64,000 nucleotides of DNA from Pontibacterium granulatum (lineage in GTDB: Bacteria; Pseudomonadota; Gammaproteobacteria; Pseudomonadales; Balneatricaceae). The translations under genes were made by a program, and so were the position numbers. Location: positions 116,994-180,993 of the forward strand of contig NZ_JASBRH010000009.1 of the NCBI RefSeq assembly GCF_029961155.1, in the 5' to 3' direction. The notes beneath the pieces are model-generated. The model searched no databases. It was given only the letters and a program-made list of their open reading frames with translations, and had not been told where the DNA came from. This document shows positions 43,642 through 51,752 of the stretch, in pieces (the first letter of the stretch is position 1; the number at the start of each line of letters is the position of its first letter).

Positions 43642-44619
43642 TCAATTGTTGAGCCACGGAAGTTTGTCGAGATCGACATTGCCTCCGGTGAGGATTACCC
43701 CGACACGCTTGCCTTTGAAGATTTCAGGGTTCTTCAGGATCGTCGCCAGCGGTACCGCGCTGCTTGGCTCTACGACGATCTTCATGTGTTTCCAGATCAG
43801 CTTCATCGCGTCGATGATCTCCTCCTCCGTCGCGGTGAGGATGTCGGTGACGTGATTGCTGACGAAGTGCCAGGTCAGGTCTTTCAACGGCACTTTCAGG
43901 CCGTCGGCTACGGTGTTTGGCGCATCATCGGCGATGATGTGGCCGGCACGGAAAGAGCGCGCCGCATCATCGGCATTCAGAGGCTCTGCCGCGTAAATTT
44001 TGATCTCCGGTGCAATGTTGGACAGGGTCAGGCAGGTACCAGACACCATGCCGCCGCCACCGATCGGTGCGATCACTGCATCCAGATTCTCCACCTGGCT
44101 GACCAGCTCTTTAGAGCAAGTCGCCTGGCCCGCGATTACGCGCGGATCGTTGTATGGGTGTACGAAGTCAGCACCGGATTCCGCGACCACTTCGGCAAAC
44201 ACCGCTTCACGGGAGCTGGTTGAAGGCTCACACTCAACGATGGTGCCGCCGTAACCCACGACCGCATCTTTCTTCGCCTGCGGTGCGGTACGTGGCATTA
44301 CCACGGTTACCGGGATACCACGCTGGCCTGCCGCGTAGGACAGAGACAGCGCGTGGTTACCGGAAGAGTGTGTTGCCACACCCTTCTTTGCTTCCTCTTC
44401 AGTCAGGCCAAAGACCGCGTTGGACGCGCCGCGTACCTTGAACGCAGCGGCCTTCTGGAAGTTCTCACACTTGAAGAACAGTTCCGCGCCGGTCAGCTCG
44501 TTCAGCAGGCGCGATGTCAGCACCGGCGTTTCATAGATGTAAGGCTTGATACGCTCGTGCGCTGCCAGAACATCGTCGTAGGTCGGAATGATCATGGTCT
44601 GTTCAGTCGAACTGCTCAT
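43642..44619 (-). CDS. bhcB: Beta-hydroxyaspartate dehydratase (threonine dehydratase family)
   Basis: The 325-residue PLP-dependent lyase (type II fold) has FFKCENFQKAAAFKVRGA near residues 48-65 with the Schiff-base Lys, SSGNHALSLSYAA near 84-96 and GGGGMVSG near 191-198. It dehydrates beta-hydroxyaspartate to iminosuccinate. Sequence alone could also fit serine racemase or threonine dehydratase; the cluster decides. GAGGTAACTC precedes the ATG at 44619. Confidence 0.92.
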   Translation of the reverse strand: MSSSTEQTMIIPTYDDVLAAHERIKPYIYETPVLTSRLLNELTGAELFFKCENFQKAAAFKVRGASNAVFGLTEEEAKKGVATHSSGNHALSLSYAAGQRGIPVTVVMPRTAPQAKKDAVVGYGGTIVECEPSTSSREAVFAEVVAESGADFVHPYNDPRVIAGQATCSKELVSQVENLDAVIAPIGGGGMVSGTCLTLSNIAPEIKIYAAEPLNADDAARSFRAGHIIADDAPNTVADGLKVPLKDLTWHFVSNHVTDILTATEEEIIDAMKLIWKHMKIVVEPSSAVPLATILKNPEIFKGKRVGVILTGGNVDLDKLPWLNN

Positions 44620-44656
44620 GAGTTACCTCTTCTATTCGGTTGTAGGTTTGCCGGAT

Positions 44657-45838
44657 TTACACGTCCACTTTCTTCGTGGTCTTGCGGTAGTATTCCTGTG
44701 CCGCGGCCACACCGGAGCCCAGTTCAATTGGGTAGTTCAGGTCGGCCATCGCCATTTCGATGGTCGCCAGGCCGGACAGCACCATTACGTCGGTCAGAGA
44801 ACCCAGGTGACCGATGCGGAACGCTTTGCCGTTCATCTCACCCAGACCGATACCGAAGGACACGCCGTAGGCGCTGAACGCGTGGTCAGTCAGTTGGTTG
44901 CTATCGAAACCTTCAGGTACGTAGATCGCACTTACCGTGTCGGAGTACAGCTCTGGAGACTGGGCACACAGCTTCAGGCCCCAGGCTTCAACAGCCTTAC
45001 GTACACCTTCCGCCAGACGGTGGTGACGGGCGTAAACGTTTTCCAGACCTTCTTCAAACAGCATCTCCAGACTCTCTTTCAGGCCATAGATCAGCTGGTT
45101 TGGTGGGGTGTATGGGAAACCACCCGCATTGTTCGCGTTCATCATGTCGCGGAAGTCGAAGAAGGTACGCGGCAGCTGTGCTGTTTCCATCGCAGCCAGT
45201 GCTTTCGGGCTTGCCGCCAGGATCGCCATACCGGTGGTCAGCATGAAACCTTTCTGCGAACCGGAAATTGCGATATCTACACCCCAGGCATCCATCTCAA
45301 ACGGCATAGACGCCAGTGAGCTTACGCAGTCCACAAACATCATCGCCGGGTGGTTAGCCGCATCCATCGCACCACGTACGGCAGCAATGTCACTGCGTAC
45401 ACCGGTTGCGGTTTCGTTGTGAGTTACCAGTACAACTTTGATCTCGTGGGCATCGTCCGCTTTCAGACGCTCTTCAAACAGGCCCGCTGGCGCACCGCTA
45501 CCCCAAGGGCATTCGATGATCTCTACATCCAGACCGTGACGCTGACACAGGTCGATCCAACGGTGAGAGAACATGCCGTAGCGTGCGATCAGCACCTTGT
45601 CACCTGGAGACAGGGTGTTGGTAATCGCCGCTTCCCAACCACCGGTACCGGTTGATGGGAAAGTGATGATTTCACCCGCTTCAGTACCAAAGATTCGCTT
45701 ACAGTCACGCAGTACAGGCGCAAGTGTTTCGACAAAATCCGGTGAACGGTGATCGCGAGTCTGGACATGCATCGCATTACGCAAGCGGTCAGGGATATTG
45801 GTTGGGCCTGGAATAAAGACCGGATTTTGATCAGACAT
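44657..45838 (-). CDS. bhcA: Aspartate-glyoxylate aminotransferase (class V)
   Basis: The 393-residue class V aminotransferase has PGPTNIPDRLRNAMHVQTRDHRSPDF split around residues 11-36 (PGPTNIP and DHRSPDF are the family hallmarks) and the PLP lysine in ISGSQKGFMLTTG near residue 198. It transfers the amino group from aspartate to glyoxylate, giving oxaloacetate and glycine. It is the first gene of bhcABCD, downstream of an exact TTGTATACAA box and facing away from bhcR. A GGAG ribosome site lies about 10 nt upstream. Confidence 0.93.
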   Translation of the reverse strand: MSDQNPVFIPGPTNIPDRLRNAMHVQTRDHRSPDFVETLAPVLRDCKRIFGTEAGEIITFPSTGTGGWEAAITNTLSPGDKVLIARYGMFSHRWIDLCQRHGLDVEIIECPWGSGAPAGLFEERLKADDAHEIKVVLVTHNETATGVRSDIAAVRGAMDAANHPAMMFVDCVSSLASMPFEMDAWGVDIAISGSQKGFMLTTGMAILAASPKALAAMETAQLPRTFFDFRDMMNANNAGGFPYTPPNQLIYGLKESLEMLFEEGLENVYARHHRLAEGVRKAVEAWGLKLCAQSPELYSDTVSAIYVPEGFDSNQLTDHAFSAYGVSFGIGLGEMNGKAFRIGHLGSLTDVMVLSGLATIEMAMADLNYPIELGSGVAAAQEYYRKTTKKVDV

Positions 45839-45940
45839 AGGGGTCCACTCCGTAAAGTCAGTACTTATTAGTTAGGGATGCTTTGCCGCACCAACGCTTT
45901 AGATACAGAGGCAACAATCCAAAACACTGAAGCCAAACTT

Positions 45941-45950
45941 TTGTATACAA
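45941..45950. promoter_or_regulatory. TTGTATACAA operator, bhcA promoter
   Basis: Exact match to the palindrome, about 100 bp upstream of bhcA. Confidence 0.7.
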
Positions 45951-46015
45951 TTTGCCGTGCAAGCAACTTGATTCACACCTTAAACCCGGCGACCCAGTCT
46001 CGCAATATGCAACGA

Positions 46016-46030
46016 TTTCACATTATGAAA
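46016..46030. promoter_or_regulatory. IclR-type operator, proximal to bhcA
   Basis: TTTCACATTATGAAA is a near-palindrome and the exact reverse complement of the site at 46112-46126. Confidence 0.6.
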
Positions 46031-46032
46031 GC

Positions 46033-46048
46033 TTGACCCGAAAGACAA
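46033..46048. promoter_or_regulatory. RutR-like 16-bp operator, bhc region
   Basis: TTGACCCGAAAGACAA matches TTGAC-N6-G(T/A)CAA and nearly equals the puuE site. It abuts the IclR-type site. Confidence 0.5.
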
Positions 46049-46111
46049 AAAATACACACAAGCACCTGTTTTTATTAACTTTGTTTTTTAAAATTTTTTA
46101 TCATGACCATC

Positions 46112-46126
46112 TTTCATAATGTGAAA
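46112..46126. promoter_or_regulatory. IclR-type operator, proximal to bhcR
   Basis: TTTCATAATGTGAAA, exact reverse complement of 46016-46030, 96 bp away. A paired arrangement suits an IclR dimer or tetramer such as BhcR. Confidence 0.6.
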
Positions 46127-46156
46127 GGCCATTTCATATTCATAAATTTGTATTTT

Positions 46157-46166
46157 TTGTATACGA
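46157..46166. promoter_or_regulatory. TTGTATAC(G)A operator, bhcR promoter
   Basis: TTGTATACGA, nine of ten consensus bases, about 40 bp upstream of bhcR. Confidence 0.55.
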
Positions 46167-46206
46167 TTTATCAGAACACAAAGAACAATCAACGCAGGTT
46201 AACGGT

Positions 46207-46992
46207 ATGACTACAGCCAGCTCAAAATCTGAATCGCGTATACAAGTTATTGATCGGGCAGCCCTTCTGCTGGATGCGATCTCTCGTTACTCCACCCCGG
46301 TGAAGCTGAAAGTGCTGAGCGCCGAGACCAACTTGCACCCGTCAACTGCCCACCGCATCCTCGGCTCACTGATCAACAACCGCTTTGTGGATCGGGACCA
46401 GAACGGCGAGTACCGCCTGGGACAGCGCTTGTTGCAACTGAGCAGCCGCCTGCATACCGATGTGGATCTGCGCGCCCTGGCCCTGCCCTACATGGAGCAG
46501 CTGCGGGATAAACTGGGGGAAACAGTGAACCTGACGATTCGGGAAGGTGATGTGGTGATCTACTTCGAGAAGGCCACCCCCAACCGCATGATGCATGTGC
46601 AGCAGATCATCGGCAGCCGTGCACCGCTGCACGTAACCGCGATTGGTAAACTGATGCTGGGTGTGGGTGGCGAGGACGAAATCCGCAGCTATGCAGAGCG
46701 CACCAATCTGCCTGCATACACGCGCAACACGTTGTCCTCTTTGCCCGATCTGATTAATGAATGTGCCACCAGCGCAGAACGACGTTACGCACTAGACAAC
46801 GAAGAAGCAGAGATTGGTGTAGGTTGCATCGGCGTATTGCTGTACGACCGCAACGGCGTGCCAACCGCCGGCCTCTCAGTTTCAGCACCGATAGAACGAC
46901 GCAAACATGAATGGGTCGAGGATCTGATTGCTGCGGGCGATGCAATCTCCGAGCAGCTGGGCTACGTGCCTGTTACTCAGGGCGCGGCGTAA
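46207..46992 (+). CDS. bhcR: IclR family regulator of the beta-hydroxyaspartate cycle
   Basis: The 261-residue protein has an IclR helix-turn-helix (VIDRAALLLDAISRYSTPVK, then LHPSTAHRILGSLINNRFV near residues 47-65) and a GAF-like effector domain with FEKATPNRMMHVQQIIGSR and AIGKLMLG. It is divergent from bhcABCD, as BhcR is in Paracoccus denitrificans, where glyoxylate controls its DNA binding. The pair of 15-bp sites between the genes is its probable target. Confidence 0.9.
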   Translation: MTTASSKSESRIQVIDRAALLLDAISRYSTPVKLKVLSAETNLHPSTAHRILGSLINNRFVDRDQNGEYRLGQRLLQLSSRLHTDVDLRALALPYMEQLRDKLGETVNLTIREGDVVIYFEKATPNRMMHVQQIIGSRAPLHVTAIGKLMLGVGGEDEIRSYAERTNLPAYTRNTLSSLPDLINECATSAERRYALDNEEAEIGVGCIGVLLYDRNGVPTAGLSVSAPIERRKHEWVEDLIAAGDAISEQLGYVPVTQGAA

Positions 46993-47111
46993 ACGAGGCT
47001 TATAGGTAGTACATACAAAAGCGATCAGAATTCGCGGATACAACTAATCGTTGCATATACTTAATCGGGTAAGGCTTTGAATTCCATTGACTCCAAGAAA
47101 GGAATCTCATT

Positions 47112-48830
47112 ATGGAAAGACCGACCCTACCCTTCCCCAAAGTCATGCTCTTTGACTGGCATGGCACTCTGGTAAACACCCACGAAGCGATGTACCTGGC
47201 GGTCGAGGAGATGCTGGCTCAGCTCGACGAACTGGACCTCATCCGCCACCTTCGCCCCGAAGCGGAAGCGAAAACCGAGGAGGATGAAAAACTCCTGCGT
47301 TATATCCGCATCTTCCGCCACTTGCATCCACGGGTGCTGGCGGAACAACGCATCTCCCGTACCGATATCTTTGATGCACTGTTTGGCGAGAATGAAGAAG
47401 CCAATGCCATCGCTCACCACGCCTACAATGAGTGCTACCGGAACCACTACGGCAAGGTCTATCCATTTCAGGATGGCGTGTACGACTACCTCTGCTACCT
47501 GAAGAAACTCGGCATCAAGATCGGCGTGATGACCAACCGCAGCCGGGAATACCTCGCCCATGAGCTTGCCCACGTAGAGAAAGGACGCTGGAAGGATCTG
47601 TTTGATATCAGCTTGTGCGGCAACGAAGCGCGACGCTATAAACCCGCGCCCGACCCTCTGCTGGAAGCCACCGAAGCCCTGGGCGAAGTCGCGGACGGCA
47701 GCGTATGGTATGTGGGCGACAGCCTGACGGACATGATCACCGCCAGCAAAGCGGGTATCTCTGCGGTCTTCTACAACGGCGCGCTGTGGGATCAGGCCTG
47801 GTTTGATTACACCTTCTCCGTCGTTGATCACAACGAACACCAGCCTGACGTGATCGTTCACAGCTTTGATCAGCTGATCGATCAGGTGGAAGCCGCAGCA
47901 GGACCAAACGATATCGCACCTGCCACCAAGCAGATGCGCCCACAGCAGCTGCCACCGCTGCAACCGCCACCACCACGACAGGAGCCGGACTGGCACCCTG
48001 CATTGGCCAAACTGACATACCCAAAAGTTGTGCTGTTCGACTGGCACGCCACGCTGGTGGACACCCTGGATGCGATGTACCACGCAGTGGACGACATGCT
48101 GAAAGAGCTGCGTGAGATGGGCCTGCTGGATCACCTGGTAGCGCCTGAGCACTGCAAATCACCGGACGATATGAAACTGGTCGAGTACGTGCGCAACAAC
48201 CTGGCCCTGCATCCCAAGATCAAGCTGGACCGTAAGATCTCCCGCACCGATATCTTCGAAATCCTCTTCGCGGAAAACCAGGTCGCCAAACAGCTGGCGC
48301 ACAAGGGATTTACCAAGCACTATCGCAAATACTACGGCACCGCCCTGCCGTTTGAACCTAAGGTGAAACAGGTGCTGGAAGGCCTGCGTGGTTTGGGCAT
48401 CACCGTGGGCGTAATCACCAACCGCGACCGCGAGTTTTTTGTCCACGAACTCAATACCATCGACGGTACCGGCTGGGCAGACTTGTTCGATACCGAAGTC
48501 TGCGGCGACGACACCGTAAAACGTAAACCGCATGCCGATCAGGTGTTCAAGGCAGCCGATAACCTGAACATCGAGATTGGCACCGACGTTTGGTATGTCG
48601 GCGACAGCACCACCGATGTCATTGCTGCAAAAACGGCGGGCATCACCAGTGTGTTCTTCAACGGCGCACTCTGGGACCAACCCTGGCTGAACAAGATCTT
48701 CCCAGGCAACGAACGTTATCCGCATAAACCGGATGTGGTGGTAAACGACTTTTCGGAGTTTTGGGCGATGATGCTCAGCTGCCGACGTCAACACATGAAA
48801 ACCGCAGGCCAGACGACAAAGGTACTGTAA
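47112..48830 (+). CDS. Tandem double-HAD domain protein with altered motif I
   Basis: The 572-residue protein is made of two homologous HAD hydrolase domains (about residues 1-270 and 298-560) joined by a proline-rich linker near 276-296. Both have an LFDWHGTLVNT-like motif I: Asp15-Trp-His-Gly-Thr in the first and Asp310-Trp-His-Ala-Thr in the second. The Asp that is normally two residues after the nucleophile is His in both. Motif II (VMTNRSRE / VITNRDRE), a motif III Lys region (RRYKPAPDP / VKRKPHADQ) and motif IV (YVGDSLTDMI / YVGDSTTDVI) are kept. The function is unknown. It is codirectional with bhcR, 119 bp downstream. Confidence 0.8.
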   Translation: MERPTLPFPKVMLFDWHGTLVNTHEAMYLAVEEMLAQLDELDLIRHLRPEAEAKTEEDEKLLRYIRIFRHLHPRVLAEQRISRTDIFDALFGENEEANAIAHHAYNECYRNHYGKVYPFQDGVYDYLCYLKKLGIKIGVMTNRSREYLAHELAHVEKGRWKDLFDISLCGNEARRYKPAPDPLLEATEALGEVADGSVWYVGDSLTDMITASKAGISAVFYNGALWDQAWFDYTFSVVDHNEHQPDVIVHSFDQLIDQVEAAAGPNDIAPATKQMRPQQLPPLQPPPPRQEPDWHPALAKLTYPKVVLFDWHATLVDTLDAMYHAVDDMLKELREMGLLDHLVAPEHCKSPDDMKLVEYVRNNLALHPKIKLDRKISRTDIFEILFAENQVAKQLAHKGFTKHYRKYYGTALPFEPKVKQVLEGLRGLGITVGVITNRDREFFVHELNTIDGTGWADLFDTEVCGDDTVKRKPHADQVFKAADNLNIEIGTDVWYVGDSTTDVIAAKTAGITSVFFNGALWDQPWLNKIFPGNERYPHKPDVVVNDFSEFWAMMLSCRRQHMKTAGQTTKVL

Positions 48831-48912
48831 ATCACATAGGCTAGAACAACGTACCAAGACCGCACCAACCCGCGTGCAGCCTGTCTAACCAGAGAGTTAG
48901 ACAGGTACTGAC

Positions 48913-49188
48913 ATGTTCGACTACATCACGTTCACAGCCCCTGCAGGCTGGCTGCTGTTGATCAGCCTGTGTACGGCGGGCATCTTCCATATCCTTACGC
49001 TCTATCTGGAGTTCAAGATAGACGAGGCGATAAACACCGCGCGCTCCGAAGTCCATCACGTTGATACCACCCACATCGCGGTGAAAGAGCGCGAGCAGCT
49101 GGAGATTTGCAGGTCCGCCCGCAAGGTGTGCCTCTACATCACCCCACTGCTTTTGGCGGCTTGGCTGGTGGGCTTAGGCAGGCCCTAA
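48913..49188 (+). CDS. Small predicted membrane protein
   Basis: The 91-residue protein has hydrophobic segments near residues 11-30 and 71-88, separated by a charged stretch with KEREQLEICRSARK. AGGT lies about 7 nt before the ATG. I recognise no family. It may be a two-helix inner-membrane protein with a short soluble middle. Confidence 0.6.
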   Translation: MFDYITFTAPAGWLLLISLCTAGIFHILTLYLEFKIDEAINTARSEVHHVDTTHIAVKEREQLEICRSARKVCLYITPLLLAAWLVGLGRP

Positions 49189-49328
49189 TTCACAACCGCG
49201 TGACCAAGAGATCCAGCTGACCGACATCAATATTTAACAATGCCCTTTATTGGAGTTGCCAGAAATTGACTAAGATTCATACAGATAACGTATCAAACTG
49301 AAATGTCACACTGATAGCAGGAGTTTCC

Positions 49329-49583
49329 ATGTTAGGCGAAGATCACTCTCTCATTAACGAGTTTCCTGAGTATCGGGAAACTATCGACCATTTAACCCAG
49401 AACGATCAGGCATTTGCGGACGATGCCAAGCGCTACAACAGCCTGGACAACGAGATTCGCGAGCTGGAGCTGAACAGCTCTCCCATTGACGACCAGGCAA
49501 TGCATCAACTGAAACACGACAGATCCGAATTGAAGGATTCACTGTATCAGCGGCTTGTAGACGCGAAGAGCGACGTTTCTTAA
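49329..49583 (+). CDS. YdcH/DUF465 family small protein
   Basis: The 84-residue protein contains the DUF465 opening HSLINEFPEYRETIDHL near residues 6-22 and a second helix with NSLDNEIRELE, giving an antiparallel coiled-coil hairpin. AGGAG is 6 nt before the ATG. Members of this family are widespread and of unknown function. Confidence 0.8.
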   Translation: MLGEDHSLINEFPEYRETIDHLTQNDQAFADDAKRYNSLDNEIRELELNSSPIDDQAMHQLKHDRSELKDSLYQRLVDAKSDVS

Positions 49584-49913
49584 GATTTAACAGGCAGGCT
49601 TCGGGCGGGACGCGGTTTGCCTGACAGTTAGGCAGTGAGGGGAATATTCGTCGTTATACTCCTTCCCCTTCGAAGTCCGCGGCGAAGTTTCCTTTGCTGT
49701 CTCATAATCACCCGGTTTCATCACTTGGGCATTCCAATCCCAAGGCAGTGCCGCTCACCTTCAAACGAAGATGCTAAGCAATCGACCTGTTTTTGATCTC
49801 CCTCCCCCATATCCGGCATTCCACGCCACAATGCTCTAATCTGATGCATGGAGGTCCTCCTATGCCTGTGACCTTCCCCCTATGCACGATCGATCTTTCT
49901 GAAGGAGCCTTCC
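49584..49913. other. Noncoding region before fhs
   Basis: It carries a GC-rich stretch near 49631-49690 (GTGAGGG...ATTCGTCG...CCCCTTCG) resembling the segment at 63733-63780, and a GGAGG-TCCTCC palindrome near 49850. No gene is supported. Confidence 0.45.
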
Positions 49914-51578
49914 ATGACAACAGATGTCGAGATAGCACAGCAATTCAAACCGCGCCCCATTACTGAGATCGCCGAACAACTGGGCATCGATGCCGAGTAT
50001 CTGCATCCCTATGGTCGCGACATAGCCAAAATCGATCTTAGAGCATTACAGCAAAAAAATGGCAGGAAGGGCCGCCTGATACTGGTATCGGCCACCACCC
50101 CAACCCCATCCGGCGAAGGCAAGACGACCACCACGATCGGCCTGGGCCAGGCATTTACCCGCCTCAATGAATCAGTCTGCCTGGCACTGCGCGAGCCGTC
50201 TCTGGGGCCCTGTCTGGGCATGAAAGGCGGAGCCACCGGCGGCGGTTACAGCCAGATTATGCCGGCAGACCGAATCAACCTGCACTTTACCGGCGATTTT
50301 CACGCCATCACCAGTGCCAACAACCTACTCTCCGCCACCATCGACAACCATTTTTTTCATGGCAATAAGCTGGGTATCGACCCACGCCAGATCGCCTGGC
50401 GCCGGGTGATGGACATGAACGACCGCAGCCTGCGTAAGATCGTGCTGGGATTGGGGGGCAAGAACCAGGGGATTCCCAGAGAGGGCGGCTTCGATATCAC
50501 CGCCGCCTCGGAGGTGATGGCGATGCTCTGCCTGGCCGACGATGCGGAAGACCTGAAGCGCCGACTGGACCGCATCCTGATCGGGTACAGCTACGAAAAC
50601 CAGCCGATCTATGCTGAACAACTGGAGATCACCGGTGCAATGATGGCGCTGTTGCGCGATGCCATGCAACCCAACCTGGTACAAAGCTTTGAGGGCACCC
50701 CGGCCCTGGTTCACGGCGGGCCATTTGCCAACATAGCCCACGGCTGTAACAGCGTCATCGCCACCCGCATGGCAATGAATTATGCGGATTGGGCAATCAC
50801 CGAAGCGGGCTTTGGTTTTGACCTGGGCGCTGAGAAGTTCTTTGATATCAAATGCCGGATCGCGGGGCTTGACCCGGATGCGGTGGTACTGGTTACCACT
50901 GTACGGGCCCTGAAAATGCACGGCGGCAAACCAAAGCATGAGCTCGAAACAGAGGATCTGGTCGCCCTGCGGGAGGGACTGGGAAACCTGGACAAACATA
51001 TTGAAAGCGTTGAATTGTTTAATAAACACCCGGTGGTGGCACTGAACCGCTTTGCCAGCGACACTGACGCCGAGGTAGCGCTGATCAGGGCACGCTGCAC
51101 CGAGCTGGGTGTCTCCTTTGCCGAAACCACGCACCATGCCAATGGCGGCGAAGGCGCCCTGGAACTGGCTAAAGCGGTCATGGCATCGGTGGAGAAAAAC
51201 CGTCCCTTCGAACCGCTGTATGCTCTTGAACTACCGGTTGTAGATAAGGTGCGAGCGGTGTGCAAGGCGATGTATGGCGCCGACGACGTGGCCTTTACCA
51301 AGGATGCCGAGCGGGACCTGAAACATGTAGAGCAGCTGGGCCTGACCGGGCTACCGATTTGTGTCGCCAAAGCGCCCAGCTCGCTATCGGACGATCCGAC
51401 ATTGCATGGCAGGCCTCGGGGGTTCGAGGTCACTGTGCGGCAGATTCAGATCAATGCCGGCGCCGGGTTCCTGGTTATTCTGACCGGTGATATTTTACGT
51501 ATGCCCGGACTCCCCAAACACCCGGCGGCCAATAGGATGAGGCTGCTTGATAATGGCATTATCGAGGGTCTGGGATAG
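49914..51578 (+). CDS. fhs: Formate-tetrahydrofolate ligase
   Basis: The 554-residue enzyme has the ATP-binding loop TTPTPSGEGKTTTTIG near residues 61-76, LREPSLGPCLGMKGGATGGG near 93-112 and the FTGDFHAITSANNLL region near 124-138. It makes 10-formyl-THF from formate, ATP and THF, supplying one-carbon units. The family's usual length is 550-560. AAGGAG lies 6 nt before the ATG. Its relation to the neighbouring loci is unclear, although glycine and one-carbon metabolism meet here. Confidence 0.95.
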   Translation: MTTDVEIAQQFKPRPITEIAEQLGIDAEYLHPYGRDIAKIDLRALQQKNGRKGRLILVSATTPTPSGEGKTTTTIGLGQAFTRLNESVCLALREPSLGPCLGMKGGATGGGYSQIMPADRINLHFTGDFHAITSANNLLSATIDNHFFHGNKLGIDPRQIAWRRVMDMNDRSLRKIVLGLGGKNQGIPREGGFDITAASEVMAMLCLADDAEDLKRRLDRILIGYSYENQPIYAEQLEITGAMMALLRDAMQPNLVQSFEGTPALVHGGPFANIAHGCNSVIATRMAMNYADWAITEAGFGFDLGAEKFFDIKCRIAGLDPDAVVLVTTVRALKMHGGKPKHELETEDLVALREGLGNLDKHIESVELFNKHPVVALNRFASDTDAEVALIRARCTELGVSFAETTHHANGGEGALELAKAVMASVEKNRPFEPLYALELPVVDKVRAVCKAMYGADDVAFTKDAERDLKHVEQLGLTGLPICVAKAPSSLSDDPTLHGRPRGFEVTVRQIQINAGAGFLVILTGDILRMPGLPKHPAANRMRLLDNGIIEGLG

Positions 51579-51579
51579 G

Positions 51580-51668
51580 TTAGCCCCAATGTTGGGCAAC
51601 GCCGCTTCGCGGGTTGGCCAACCTACAATGCTCACGTAGGTTGGACTTCGCGTCGCGAAGCCCAACAG
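51580..51668. repeat. REP-like elements, family 2
   Basis: Two GTAGGTTGG / CCAACCTAC units lie back to back after fhs, related to those at 34698 and 36891. Confidence 0.7.
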
Positions 51669-51752
51669 ATCCACTGCTCTGCTCAAGTGAACAGCATTAC
51701 GCTCACAGCTACGGGGCTTTTATTATTTTTAGCAGCACAAAGCTACACCAAC

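Larger units (their letters stand above)
45839..46206. promoter_or_regulatory. bhcA-bhcR divergent control region
   Basis: This 368-bp region combines three motif classes: TTGTATACAA boxes at each end (45941 and 46157), a RutR-like site (46033) and a pair of 15-bp IclR-type sites (46016 and 46112). It would integrate purine supply with the local glyoxylate-responsive regulator. Confidence 0.7.

Noticed and set aside
42464..44619. Threonine metabolism enzymes (D-threonine aldolase and threonine dehydratase)
   Set aside because: Family membership alone would allow this, but the four-gene order with a class V aminotransferase, an ornithine cyclodeaminase-like protein and a divergent IclR gene matches bhcABCD-bhcR.
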